Part shown: positions 25,722 to 34,648 of the stretch, one piece after another | How the letters are laid out: every line of letters begins with the position of its first letter | Numbering within the stretch: the first letter of the stretch is position 1 | Assembly (NCBI RefSeq): GCF_014212175.1 | Contig: NZ_JACJVR010000079.1 | Span: 124,001-188,000 of the forward strand | Direction: 5' to 3' | DNA: 64,000 nt | DNA from: Cohnella xylanilytica | Lineage (GTDB): Bacteria > Bacillota > Bacilli > Paenibacillales > Paenibacillaceae | Made by a program: the position numbers and the translations under genes | The notes under the pieces: generated by a model | The model's database searches: none | The model's input: the letters and a program-made list of their open reading frames with translations, nothing else | What the model was told of the DNA's origin: nothing

Positions 25722-27650
25722 TTATACGAGAGAGAAGACCCAATAATAGAATTCGTTCCAAGCCCGCGTCTCGCCTTCCTGCACGTACTCGAGCCGGATC
25801 GCGAGATCCGTCTTGCCCGCCGTGTAAGCGGCCGGAATGTCGAATTCGTCCTCCAGCCAGCGCTTATACGGATTGCGGTCGGCGTAGTACCAGCTTCGCT
25901 CCTTCACCCGGACGCCGTCCACGTAGACGTTCGCCCGCTGCCGCCCGGTCGCCTGGTCGGATCTCCGGCGGAGACGGACGCCCCGGTTGCGCGGGTCGAC
26001 CGATACCACGAACTCGCTGCTGCCTTCGGTCTCGTGCCCGGTATCGCGCAGCACGCGCCCGGTGCCGTCCTCGTATTCGCTCTCCAGCGTATAATACCCC
26101 CGGCTGCCGGCCGTCCGGTAGACGTGCGCGCCCTCGGACGCCTTGTTGCCGACGTCGAGCTCGTCGGTCAGAACCATCCCCGGCCCGTCGACGCCGTAAT
26201 AGAACAGAACGCCGGAATGCCTCAGGTACTGGTTGTTGTACTCTCCCGACTCGATGCCGAAGACGAGCTCCCGTTCGAAAGGATACCAGTCTCCCCCGCA
26301 CAGCCGGACCATCGACCAAGGGTTGTCCGGCAGCCCGTCGTACGCGCTGGACGGGTTCGTCTCGGGCGGCGTCGGGAAGCCCCACCCGTAGCACACCCAG
26401 CTCTCGGAGCCGTCGCTCTCGACCTGGGGCGTGGCGTTGCCGTCGATGCGCACGCGAACGTCGCCCTCGCAGCTGATGACGTTCGGCTTGCGGGCCCAAG
26501 CCGTTACGTGGCCGGCCACGAGGTGGCCTCTTCCTTCGATGCGGCCGATGAGGCTGTCCGCTCCCGGCGTCGCCTTCGGCCCGTAGTAGGCGGACGACCG
26601 GAAGTAGCCCGCTTGCCCTTCGGCGTACGGCGGCGAATCCGGATCCGCCTTCGAGTATCGCGTCTCCCACCGGGCGAACCGGACGGGCTCGGTCCCCCGG
26701 TTGATCAGCTCGATGCGGGCGCCGCGCCAGTACGGCATCGGGAAGTAGTTGTAGCAGCTTCCGTCGGCCCGCCGGCCGTGCGACAGCACCCCGACGGGGT
26801 TGTACCCGAGCTCGTTCGCGAAAAAAACGCCCGCCGGACACTCCACGTCCGGCTTCTCGTGCCCGTCCCACGCCGCGCGGACCCACAGCTGCCCGAGCCA
26901 GCCTTCGCCGCCCGCGCTTGGTTCCGATTCCGGCTCCGGCTCCGCCAGAATGGCGGCCACGCAGCCCGCGCCGCGTTCGTCCAGCGCGAGGACGGACTCG
27001 CCCGGCGCGATCGTCAGCCCGCGGAGAACCGCGGCTTCGTACGGCTTCGCGGGCGCCGGCTTCGGGTCCTCGCCGACCCGGCTCCACCTCTCCAGCACGC
27101 GGCCGTACGGCTCCCGGCCGGTGAACGTCTCGATCCCATCCGCGTCCGCGTACGAGTGGCAAACGACGTGGCCCCACCCTCCGTCGCCCTTGTTCGGACC
27201 CTTCAGCCGGAGGTCCGTCGTGATGCGGCACGACTTGGCGTACGGCATCGGCACGAAGCTGCGCACGACGCGGATCGGCCCGCGCCCGTTGTCCTCGGGG
27301 CCGAGATACGCGTCCGCGAGCGGCCTTACGAACGGCGGCTTCGTGCCGAACTCCGAAGGCTTGATCTCGAAGCGAGGCGTCTCCTCGCCGTCGAAGTAGA
27401 AGCGGAACGTCGGCTCCTCGCTCTCCGGGTAGCGATGCTGCACGAAGTTGTAAATGCAGCCGGGACCGTCGACGTCGAAGATGACCCATTCGCGCCCTTC
27501 CCGGTACAGCCACCAATCCCAATCCGCGTTGAAGCCCTGCTTGTCGATGCTGCCCTCGTATCTGACCTGAACGCCGTCCCGAAGCGCCGGCAGCAGATCG
27601 AATCGCTCCAGATTCGCCAGTCCTCTCGGCGGCGGTGTCTTGCTTGCCAT
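25722..27650 (-). CDS. GH172-family glycosidase (DUF2961)
   Basis: 642 residues, no signal peptide. The DUF2961 double jelly-roll is recognisable from WDWWLYREGREWVIFDVDGPGC... near residue 44, the RFYFDGEETP segment, PMPYAKSC and the FPMPYWRGARIEL segment. Characterised GH172 enzymes include difructose-anhydride I-forming alpha-fructofuranosidase and exo-alpha-D-arabinofuranosidases active on mycobacterial arabinan; they work as oligomers with two acidic residues that I cannot assign here. GGAGGAG precedes the start. The neighbouring L-fucose/D-arabinose isomerase makes a D-arabinofuranoside substrate attractive. Separated from fucI by a perfect 12-bp hairpin. Confidence 0.9.
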   Translation of the reverse strand: MASKTPPPRGLANLERFDLLPALRDGVQVRYEGSIDKQGFNADWDWWLYREGREWVIFDVDGPGCIYNFVQHRYPESEEPTFRFYFDGEETPRFEIKPSEFGTKPPFVRPLADAYLGPEDNGRGPIRVVRSFVPMPYAKSCRITTDLRLKGPNKGDGGWGHVVCHSYADADGIETFTGREPYGRVLERWSRVGEDPKPAPAKPYEAAVLRGLTIAPGESVLALDERGAGCVAAILAEPEPESEPSAGGEGWLGQLWVRAAWDGHEKPDVECPAGVFFANELGYNPVGVLSHGRRADGSCYNYFPMPYWRGARIELINRGTEPVRFARWETRYSKADPDSPPYAEGQAGYFRSSAYYGPKATPGADSLIGRIEGRGHLVAGHVTAWARKPNVISCEGDVRVRIDGNATPQVESDGSESWVCYGWGFPTPPETNPSSAYDGLPDNPWSMVRLCGGDWYPFERELVFGIESGEYNNQYLRHSGVLFYYGVDGPGMVLTDELDVGNKASEGAHVYRTAGSRGYYTLESEYEDGTGRVLRDTGHETEGSSEFVVSVDPRNRGVRLRRRSDQATGRQRANVYVDGVRVKERSWYYADRNPYKRWLEDEFDIPAAYTAGKTDLAIRLEYVQEGETRAWNEFYYWVFSLV

Positions 27651-27688
27651 ATTTGTCTCCTCCGTCCTTTTTTGGGCATTCCGAAGAA

Positions 27689-27716
27689 CCAGACCGCTTC
27701 GCCGGAAGCGGTCTGG
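27689..27716 (-). terminator. intercistronic hairpin between fucI and GH172
   Basis: CCAGACCGCTTC pairs perfectly with GAAGCGGTCTGG (12 bp, 4-base loop). No T-run follows (TTCTTCGG on the minus strand), so partial termination or an mRNA-processing/stability element is likely rather than a full stop. Confidence 0.6.
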
Positions 27717-27733
27717 CAGTCAGGGTCGGGCGA

Positions 27734-29524
27734 TCAGCCGTACAGAGGACCGTAGGCGGCGCAGGCTCGGAAGTCGGCGCCCTCCGGGTCCTTCGTGCCG
27801 AACGCGCTCCACGAGCTCGGACGGAACAGGCGCTTCGCACCGACGTTGTGCATGTTGACCGGAATGCGGAGAATGCTCGCCAGCGTGATGAGATCGGCGC
27901 CGATATGGCCGTAGCTGACGACGCAGTGGTTCGAGCCCCAGTTCTCCATGACCGCGTAGACGTCGTCGAACGCGGGGTCGCCGGGCACGAGGTTCGGCGC
28001 GAACCAGGTCGTCGGCCACGTCGGCGTCGTCCGCTCGTCCAGCTGGGCGTGAACCGCTTCCGGCAGCTCGACGGTATGCCCTTCGGCCAGCTGCAGCACC
28101 GGCCCGAGCCCTTCGACGAGGTTGATGCGAGCCATCGTAACCGGCATCCCGCCCCGCGTCAGGTAGTCGGTCGAATGGCCGCCCCCGGCGAATTGATCCA
28201 TGTACGTCGGCCGCCAGGACGTCGCGGCGAGGCAGCGGTCGATCTCCTCGTCCGCGATCTCCCAATGCGGCTTCAGCGCCGGCTCGCCGTCCCGCATCAT
28301 CTCCCCGGTGCCGTCCAGCGCGGCCGGGCCGGAGTTGATCAGGTGCAGGACGCCGCCCGCCGCCCGCCCTTCGAGCCGATGGCCGGTCGCCCGCTCCACC
28401 GCCTCCGGGCTCCAATACGCTCGGACGTCGGCGAAGATCTGCGCCGTGTTCGTCAGGTAATGCTGGAACAGCATCGTCGCCGCGTTCAGGTTGTCGTTCT
28501 CCGTCGCGACGATGTACGGCTCGCGGGCTCCGTTCCAGTCGAACGAGCTGTTCAGCACCGCCTCCAGGAAGTCCGCGCTCGGGAAGTGGTCCGTCCACTC
28601 CCGCTGGCCCTGGAACCCGGACGCGATCGCGTTGTAGCCGTACGCCTCCTCCTCGTGCCCCATCTCGGCCAGCTTCGGATTGCCGACCATCAGGTCGCGG
28701 ACGATCAGCGCCATCTTGACGACCGTCTCCCAGTTCCGCTCCTTCCGCTCGTCCGGAATGACGAGCTCCGCCGGGTTCGGATCGGGGCCGATGCGGCACT
28801 TCTCGCGCACCCAGGCGAGAGCGGTCCGGAACTCCTCGGGATCGTAGATGCCGCGTTCGATGCGCCTCGTCACCTCGGTCATGTCGACGTAGGCGTTCTT
28901 CATGCCGAGGTAGCGCCGGTAGAACGAGTCGTCCACGATGCAGCCCGCGATGCCCATCGACACCGAGCCGATCGACAGGTACGACTTGCCGCGCAGCAGC
29001 GCGGCCGCGAGGCCCGCCCGGGCGAACTGCAGCAGCTTCGCCTGCACGTCGTCCGGAATCGTGCGGTCGTCCATGTCCTGCACGTGGCGGCCGTAGATCT
29101 TGAACACCGGCAAGCCCTTCTGGTTGTGGGCGGCATGCAGCGCGCCCATGTAGACGGCTCCCGGCCGTTCGGTGCCGTTGAAGCCCCACACCGCGTGCGG
29201 CAGCTGCTTATTCGTCTCCATCGTCTCCAGCGGGTAGCACCAGCCGGACGCGACGGTGACCAGCACGCCGACTCCTTCCTTCGCGAAGCGGTCCGCGCAT
29301 TGCGCGGCCTCCTTCAGGCCCGAGATGCAGACGTCGTTCACGACGCACTCCACCGGCGACCCGTCGGGATACCGCAGCGTCTCCGACAGCAGCCGCGCGG
29401 CCTCCCGCGCCAGCTCCATCGTCATCTCCTTCGTCGCCGCCTTCACCAGCTTGCGGCGGTCGATGATCGGCCGGATGCCGATCTTGGGGAATCCGTTCTC
29501 ATAGCGATGCGCCAGATCCGCCAC
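27734..29524 (-). CDS. fucI: L-fucose isomerase (also D-arabinose isomerase)
   Basis: 596 residues; aligns along its whole length with E. coli FucI (591), with identical blocks such as [42 protein letters not shown] and [10 protein letters not shown]-like [11 protein letters not shown]. Mn2+ ligands correspond to Glu342 and Asp366 plus a C-terminal His. It converts L-fucose to L-fuculose and, in characterised homologues, D-arabinose to D-ribulose. Starts with GTG, supported by GGAGGAG five bases or so upstream. Lies 60 bases after the ketose epimerase and before GH172. No fuculose-1-phosphate aldolase is present in the window. Confidence 0.96.
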   Translation of the reverse strand: MADLAHRYENGFPKIGIRPIIDRRKLVKAATKEMTMELAREAARLLSETLRYPDGSPVECVVNDVCISGLKEAAQCADRFAKEGVGVLVTVASGWCYPLETMETNKQLPHAVWGFNGTERPGAVYMGALHAAHNQKGLPVFKIYGRHVQDMDDRTIPDDVQAKLLQFARAGLAAALLRGKSYLSIGSVSMGIAGCIVDDSFYRRYLGMKNAYVDMTEVTRRIERGIYDPEEFRTALAWVREKCRIGPDPNPAELVIPDERKERNWETVVKMALIVRDLMVGNPKLAEMGHEEEAYGYNAIASGFQGQREWTDHFPSADFLEAVLNSSFDWNGAREPYIVATENDNLNAATMLFQHYLTNTAQIFADVRAYWSPEAVERATGHRLEGRAAGGVLHLINSGPAALDGTGEMMRDGEPALKPHWEIADEEIDRCLAATSWRPTYMDQFAGGGHSTDYLTRGGMPVTMARINLVEGLGPVLQLAEGHTVELPEAVHAQLDERTTPTWPTTWFAPNLVPGDPAFDDVYAVMENWGSNHCVVSYGHIGADLITLASILRIPVNMHNVGAKRLFRPSSWSAFGTKDPEGADFRACAAYGPLYG

Positions 29525-29584
29525 TGTTCTCTCTCCTCCGCTCTATTTGTCTCCGATGCCGAGCCGCTCCTGACCGGATCGCGA

Positions 29585-30433
29585 TCAACCGAGACCGTAC
29601 TCGGCCATCTTGCCGCGGATGAAGCGGACGCCTTCGGCGACGAGCACGTCGCCGCTCGGGGCGAGCTGCCGCCATACCCACGTGTTCATGTTGTCGGTCA
29701 CGTCGACGAACGACTCCAGCGCCGCGTACCCGGCATAGTTCAGCTCGGCCAACGCCCGGAATATCGCGTCCCAATCCACGAGCCCCGTCCCCGGGATGCC
29801 GCGGTCGTTCTCGCAGATGTGGTAATGGATCAGGTCGGCGCCGGCCGCCTTCGTCGCTTCGTAGAAGCTTTTCTCCTCGATGTTCATATGGTAGGTGTCG
29901 AGGTGGATCTTGATGTTCGGCTCCCCGATCATCGCCTTCAGCCGCAGCGCCTGCTCGCACGTGTTGATCAGGTTCGACTCGTAGCGGTTGACCGGCTCCA
30001 GCCCGATCTGCACGCCGAGTTCCCTCGCGTAGACGGCCGCTTCCCGCAGCCCCTCGGCCGCCCAGTTCCACTCGTCCTCCGTCGGTCGGGCGTTCGCGTT
30101 CTTGACGTGCTCCGAGTAGACGACGCCGGAGAGGTTCGTCTTGCCGATCTCCGCCGTCGCGCGCGCGCAATCCTTCAGGTATTCGATCCCCTTGGCGCGA
30201 ATGGCCGGGTCCGGACTCGTAATGTCCGTGCCGCGAAGCAGCACCGTCGACGTAACGGCGTCGAGCTCCGCGTCCGCAAGCCGCTTCTTCACGGCGGCCG
30301 CGTCGAACGTGTCCAGCGTCATGAGCGGAATCTCGATAAAATCGAGCCCGAGGCGCTTCACCCGGTCGATCAGATCGAGCGTGCCGTTGCTCCATTGGGA
30401 GCACCAAGCGTATGCATGAATGCCCAGCTTCAT
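29585..30433 (-). CDS. sugar phosphate isomerase/epimerase, ketose 3-epimerase-like
   Basis: 282 residues, a xylose-isomerase-like TIM barrel of the D-tagatose/D-psicose 3-epimerase group. The metal site is complete: Glu146 in GLEPVNRYE, Asp179 in IHLDTYHMN, His205 in HYHICEND and Glu240 in AALESFVD. The strings NRYESNLINT and DTYHMNIEE are typical of ketose 3-epimerases that interconvert D-ribulose/D-xylulose or D-fructose/D-psicose type pairs. In this operon it could connect D-ribulose (from FucI) with D-xylulose (inference). The start overlaps the previous stop (ATGA), with GGTGGAG upstream. Confidence 0.93.
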   Translation of the reverse strand: MKLGIHAYAWCSQWSNGTLDLIDRVKRLGLDFIEIPLMTLDTFDAAAVKKRLADAELDAVTSTVLLRGTDITSPDPAIRAKGIEYLKDCARATAEIGKTNLSGVVYSEHVKNANARPTEDEWNWAAEGLREAAVYARELGVQIGLEPVNRYESNLINTCEQALRLKAMIGEPNIKIHLDTYHMNIEEKSFYEATKAAGADLIHYHICENDRGIPGTGLVDWDAIFRALAELNYAGYAALESFVDVTDNMNTWVWRQLAPSGDVLVAEGVRFIRGKMAEYGLG

Positions 30434-31374
30434 CCCGTCTCCACCCCGTTCAAATGTTGTAGAACTTGCCGGGAGGCCATAACCCCCATCTTGTCGACGG
30501 CCTGCATCGTCGAGGCGGCGCAGTGCGACCCGACGACCAGCCGATCCGACGCCAGCAGCCCGGGACGGTCCGGCGGCTCCTTCTCGAACACGTCGATGCC
30601 CGCTCCCCAGATCCGCCCGCTCTCCAACGCTTCCAGAAGAGCGCTTTCATCGATGAGGCCGCCCCGCGCCGTGTTGACGAGAACGGCCGTCGGCTTCATG
30701 AGGCCGAACTCCCGCTTCCCGATCATGTGGCGAGTCTCCGACGTCAGCGGCACGTGCAAGGTGACGAAGTCCGCCTCCCGGAGAAGATCGTTGACGGCCG
30801 GCACATACGTCACGCCGTTCGCCGCCGCGAACGCCTCGTCGCGGACGGCGTCGTAGGCGAGCACCCGCATGCCGAAGCCTCCCGCCCGCCGGACGACCGC
30901 CTTGCCGATCTGGCCGAGCCCGATAAGGCCCAGCGTCCGGCCGTTCGCGTCGACGGCGGTCCGCTTCGTCCAGTCGCCTTCCCGGCAAGCGCGGTCGATC
31001 GGCACGACGCGGCGCGCGGCCGCCAGCAGCAGTGCGAACGTATAGTCCGCCACGGCTTCCGTGTTGGCCCCGGCCGTCGTCGTCACTTTGATGCCCCGCT
31101 CGGCCGCGTAGCCGATATCGATATTGTCGGTGCCCACGCCGTATTTGGCAATGACCTTCAGCCGCGGCGCCCGCTCCAGCACCTCGCGGTCGAGCGGATC
31201 GACGCCGACGATGACGGCGTCGGCATCGGCGATGCGCTCGATCATCTCTTCCTTGGCCAGGATGCGGCCCGTCGGGTTGCGCACGACCGTCAGCCCCCCC
31301 TCGGTCAGCAGATCGAGCGGCTCGGAGCTGTGCGCGGCGAAGGATCGGGGCGTGACCAGCACGTTCATGCCCAT
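30430..31374 (-). CDS. D-2-hydroxyacid dehydrogenase (phosphoglycerate dehydrogenase-like)
   Basis: 314 residues. Two Rossmann-type domains: NAD motif GLGQIG (152-157) and the catalytic triad Arg237 (TARGGL), Glu266 (FEKEPP) and His284 (GSHCAAS). The C-terminus stops after the catalytic domain, so there is no ACT or ASB regulatory domain as in SerA. It reduces or oxidises a 2-keto/2-hydroxy acid with NAD(P)H; a glyoxylate/hydroxypyruvate or sugar-acid substrate is likely from context but unproven. AAGGAGGG is 7 bases before the ATG. Ends in ATGA overlap with the epimerase and lies 13 bases after the cupin isomerase gene. Confidence 0.93.
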   Translation of the reverse strand: MGMNVLVTPRSFAAHSSEPLDLLTEGGLTVVRNPTGRILAKEEMIERIADADAVIVGVDPLDREVLERAPRLKVIAKYGVGTDNIDIGYAAERGIKVTTTAGANTEAVADYTFALLLAAARRVVPIDRACREGDWTKRTAVDANGRTLGLIGLGQIGKAVVRRAGGFGMRVLAYDAVRDEAFAAANGVTYVPAVNDLLREADFVTLHVPLTSETRHMIGKREFGLMKPTAVLVNTARGGLIDESALLEALESGRIWGAGIDVFEKEPPDRPGLLASDRLVVGSHCAASTMQAVDKMGVMASRQVLQHLNGVETG

Positions 31375-31387
31375 CGCGTATCCCTCC

Positions 31388-32002
31388 TTACGCCCACTTG
31401 GGATTGTCGACGATGGCCGGCTTGCCGCCTTGTTCCACGACGATTTTCCGGAACCCCTTCGTCTCGATGCTTCCGTAGTCGTGCCCGGCGTCCGCCCGGA
31501 ACGCGTAGAACGTAATGAGCGGCTCCGTTCCGGTGTTGACGCTGCGGTGCGCGTACCGTCCCGGCACGTAGACGGCCTTGCCCGGGGAGAATTCCTGCGC
31601 GTCCCATTCGCCCTCGGGGTTCTCCATCAGCATGAGGCCGCGGCCTCCGATGCAGTAGTACACCTCCGCGGTGTCGAGAACGGTGTGGAAGTGCCCCTTG
31701 GTCATGTAGTACTCGTCCCCGACTTTGCCCGGGTAGACGATGCTCGTGCCGAAGGCGAGGTTGCCGGCGGTCTCGGTAATGCCGAGCTCGTGGAATTCGT
31801 AGAGCAGCGGATTGCCTTGCGCGAGCAGCGCCTCGGTCGCCGCGTCGTCGGCGTACATCCCCTTCATCTGAGTCAGATAACGCTTGAGAGAAGGCTTCGT
31901 GTCGGACAAGCCGTTGTTCAGGCTGAAGTAGACGGCGAACGGATCGGGATTCGCGGGATTGGCGGGGGTTGCGCGGTTTGCTTGGTTCGGGGCGAAGCTC
32001 AT
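31388..32002 (-). CDS. cupin-type glucose-6-phosphate isomerase
   Basis: 204 residues, matching the archaeal-type phosphoglucose isomerase (PF06560) that is unrelated to classical Pgi. Metal ligands are visible: His104-like and His106 in TKGHFHT (102-107), Glu113 and His152 (YAHR). The sugar-phosphate-binding region is DEYYMTKGHFH. It interconverts glucose-6-P and fructose-6-P; variants act on other aldose phosphates. The first 20 residues are a low-complexity Asn/Ala/Pro stretch not found in the core family. AAAGGAGGA stands before the start, which overlaps the preceding stop by ATGA. Confidence 0.93.
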   Translation of the reverse strand: MSFAPNQANRATPANPANPDPFAVYFSLNNGLSDTKPSLKRYLTQMKGMYADDAATEALLAQGNPLLYEFHELGITETAGNLAFGTSIVYPGKVGDEYYMTKGHFHTVLDTAEVYYCIGGRGLMLMENPEGEWDAQEFSPGKAVYVPGRYAHRSVNTGTEPLITFYAFRADAGHDYGSIETKGFRKIVVEQGGKPAIVDNPKWA

Positions 32003-32967
32003 CTCGCTTCCTCCTTTCGATTCTGTCCCTGCTGTTGCAGCTCCTTCGCGATCCGCTCGAGCCGCAGGAACGTCGGCCGGTCGATGCGGAGATGGAACAC
32101 GTCCTGGATCACCTGGGTCCAGCCGTGAAGGAAGTAAATCCAGCCGTCCTCGACGCGCAAGCCTCGTTCCGCCTTCTGCGCTTCGGCTTGCTGAAGGAAC
32201 AGCAGATCGCCGCGGTAGTTCAGCTCCCAGACGAGGCTTCCCTTGGGGAACTTCGCCTCGTTCGTCAGCGGCGAGCCGGGGCGGTCCTTGCCCAGGCCCG
32301 TGGCGTTCACGACGAGCGAGAACTCCGGCAGCCCGCTCAGCACCGCGTCGTTGTCCGCCGGTTCCGGGCAGAGCCGGTATTCGAACCGCGTCTTCGTGTC
32401 GAGGCGGCCGAGCAGCTCGCGCGCGGAATCGAGCCGGGCCTGGCTGCGGTTGCTGATGACGATCCGGGACGGGACGTTGTCCCCATGCTCCGGCCGCGTC
32501 AGATACGAGCAGATCGCCAGCGCGCTGCCGCCGGCCCCCATGAGGAACGCCTCGCCGCCGCGGGCCCAGTGGCCCTCCGGTATGAACGCCTCCATGGCGA
32601 GGCCGCTGGAGATCGGGTCCTTCGCCGCTCCGAGCAGGCGGCCGCCGTCCTTGGAGATCGAGGACAGCTCCTCGAATTGGACGGCATAGCCGTCGAGTTC
32701 GTCGAACAGGCCGCGGGCGGCCCGGAAAAGGTCGATCTTATGCGTCGTGACGAGCGCGCCGAGCGCGTTCGGGTCGTTCTTGATGAACGAGACCGCCTCC
32801 CGGTACCGCTCCGGGTCGGCGTGGATCGGCAGGTCCATTCCCTTGATGCGGGCGCCGGCGAGCCCCAGCTCCTCGGCCCACAGCGGGAACAGCTTCATGA
32901 TGGAAGACGAGCCGGTCGTGACGCCGATGAAGTAGAAGGTCGGCCGGTCGTTCGGTTCGTATGGCAT
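31999..32967 (-). CDS. shikimate dehydrogenase-like protein (AroE/YdiB fold), substrate unknown
   Basis: 322 residues. N-terminal substrate domain with GVTTGSSSIMKLFPLWAEEL, where AroE binds shikimate through Ser residues; catalytic Lys77 in LVTTHK and Asp117 in AAKDPISSG occupy the Lys/Asp dyad positions. The nucleotide loop is MGAGGSALA (143-151), with SNRSQ suggesting NADP. AroE has NPxK and NTDxxG here; both are altered, which points to a different cyclic polyol or sugar-acid substrate. The genes around it are all sugar enzymes, none of the shikimate pathway. AAAGGA lies upstream. Likely a paralogue rather than the biosynthetic AroE. Confidence 0.83.
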   Translation of the reverse strand: MPYEPNDRPTFYFIGVTTGSSSIMKLFPLWAEELGLAGARIKGMDLPIHADPERYREAVSFIKNDPNALGALVTTHKIDLFRAARGLFDELDGYAVQFEELSSISKDGGRLLGAAKDPISSGLAMEAFIPEGHWARGGEAFLMGAGGSALAICSYLTRPEHGDNVPSRIVISNRSQARLDSARELLGRLDTKTRFEYRLCPEPADNDAVLSGLPEFSLVVNATGLGKDRPGSPLTNEAKFPKGSLVWELNYRGDLLFLQQAEAQKAERGLRVEDGWIYFLHGWTQVIQDVFHLRIDRPTFLRLERIAKELQQQGQNRKEEAR

Positions 32968-33111
32968 GGCAGTCGTTCCTTTCGGATAAGTGGATGATGA
33001 CGGCTATGAAAAATGCCTCTCGGTTGCGGCGGCGACGATGGCGGAAAACGGGATATTGCGCGAATGGGAGGGACCCGGCGGCCTGCTTCGGCGCAGCCTC
33101 CGGCTCCCGCC

Positions 33112-34626
33112 CTACTTCAGGTTCCCGTACAAGGCCGCCAGCGCGTCGACCGCTTGGCGGTAGCGCCGCGCCGGGGCGGCGTACCGCTCGCGGCTTCCCG
33201 GCTCCGGCTCGTAGACGTCGCCGTACGCCAGGAACGACTCCGCCGTCGCGGCCAGGTCGCCGAACAGCCCGACGCCGTACCCCGCGATGACGGCGTTCGC
33301 CGTCAAGGCCGAATCGACGCTGCGCAGCGTCCGCACCGGAATGCCGAGCACGTCGGCCTTGATCCGGTTGAACAGCGCGCTCTTCGCGCCGCCGCCCGCC
33401 GCGTTGACCTGGCGGTAGGGAATCTCGCCGGCCAACCGCTCCAGGATGTCGAGGTACGAGCGATACTCGTAGGCGATCGACTCGAGGATGGACCGGTACA
33501 TCGCCGCCTTGCCGTGCGACCAGTTCAGGCCGAGCCACGCCCCGCGCAGGTCCGCGTTGTTCGGGCAGACGCTGCCGCCGAAGTGCGGCACGAACAGCAG
33601 GCCGTCGCTGCCGGGCGCCACGCCTTCGGCCATCCGGTTCAGCTCGTCGAACGGGAGCGCCGCCGCCTCGTCCGGGCTGACCAGCGCGCGGTACCACGCG
33701 AGGCATTCGCCGCCGCCGTTGATGTACGCGAGCGGGGCCCACAGCCCCGGGACGACCGAGCGCGCGAAGAGGAGCGTCTTCGTCTCGGCGTCCGGGTTGT
33801 ACCGGTCGACGCAGCAGGCGAGCACGGAAGCGGTTCCGGCGATGTCCAGCAGCTGGCCCGGCCGGACGAGGCCGCCTCCGAAGGAAGCGGCCGCCGTGTC
33901 GCCGCAGCCCGCGACGATCGGCGTGCCGGCGGCGAGCCCGGCGGCCGCCGCGTAGTCCGCCCGCAAGCGGCCGACGATGTCCCACGGCCGCACGATGGCG
34001 GGCAGCTTGGCGGGATCCAGGCCGAACGCTCCGGTCAGCTCGGGCGACCAGCGCATCGCTTCGACGTCCGCGAAGCCGGAGAAGTGCAGGTGCGTGTAGT
34101 CGACGAAGGCCTCGTCCGCGGTCAGCCCCGCCAGCCGGCCGGCGACGTAGGCGCTCGGCACGACGAACTTGGCGATCCGCTTGTAGACGTCGGGCCGCTC
34201 CCGCTTCCACCACAGCTTCTTCGGCCCGTGCGCGTAAGTGACGGGGGCTCCCGTGATCCGGATAACCGCTTCCTCTCCCCAGGCGCGGATCTGAGGCATC
34301 GCCGACTCGCAGCGGGTGTCGAGCCAGGAGTCGTACGGCGTGACGGCGTTCCCCTCCCGGTCGATGCCGAGAATGCCGGCCATCTGGCCGTCCAGTCCGA
34401 TCGCCGCGACCTGGCCGGCGGGGACGCCGGAAGCCTCCAGCGCTTCCCGGACGCTCTCGACGACGGAGACGAGCATCTCCTCCGGATCCTGCTCGACTCG
34501 GCCGCCCGCGCCCCGGATGAGACGGGAAGGCCGGAACGACGAGGCGACGACGGCGCCCTTCTCGCTTACGATCGCCGCCTTCGTCCCTTGGGTGCCGATA
34601 TCGGCGCTCACGATGTACTGCGTCAT
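33112..34626 (-). CDS. FGGY-family carbohydrate kinase (xylulokinase/ribulokinase/fuculokinase type)
   Basis: 504 residues from ATG 34626 (GGGTGA 8 bases upstream; a GTG at 34638 is an alternative). FGGY_N begins with SADIGTQGTKAAI (phosphate 1 loop) and has GLDGQMAG, the substrate-side segment; FGGY_C carries GCGDTAAASFGGG with the catalytic Asp and AAGGGAKSALFNRIKADVLG (adenosine motif). Phosphorylates a ketose in the cytoplasm. With FucI upstream in the pathway, D-ribulose or L-fuculose are the natural candidates; sequence alone does not decide. Lies 22 bases after the alcohol dehydrogenase gene. Confidence 0.92.
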   Translation of the reverse strand: MTQYIVSADIGTQGTKAAIVSEKGAVVASSFRPSRLIRGAGGRVEQDPEEMLVSVVESVREALEASGVPAGQVAAIGLDGQMAGILGIDREGNAVTPYDSWLDTRCESAMPQIRAWGEEAVIRITGAPVTYAHGPKKLWWKRERPDVYKRIAKFVVPSAYVAGRLAGLTADEAFVDYTHLHFSGFADVEAMRWSPELTGAFGLDPAKLPAIVRPWDIVGRLRADYAAAAGLAAGTPIVAGCGDTAAASFGGGLVRPGQLLDIAGTASVLACCVDRYNPDAETKTLLFARSVVPGLWAPLAYINGGGECLAWYRALVSPDEAAALPFDELNRMAEGVAPGSDGLLFVPHFGGSVCPNNADLRGAWLGLNWSHGKAAMYRSILESIAYEYRSYLDILERLAGEIPYRQVNAAGGGAKSALFNRIKADVLGIPVRTLRSVDSALTANAVIAGYGVGLFGDLAATAESFLAYGDVYEPEPGSRERYAAPARRYRQAVDALAALYGNLK

Positions 34627-34648
34627 TTGCCCAGTCACCCGCTCTCTC

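Noticed and set aside
27635-30856. 1073-residue plus-strand frame across GH172, fucI and the epimerase
   Set aside because: It spans three real minus-strand genes and their gaps, has composition typical of antisense frames and no recognisable motif.
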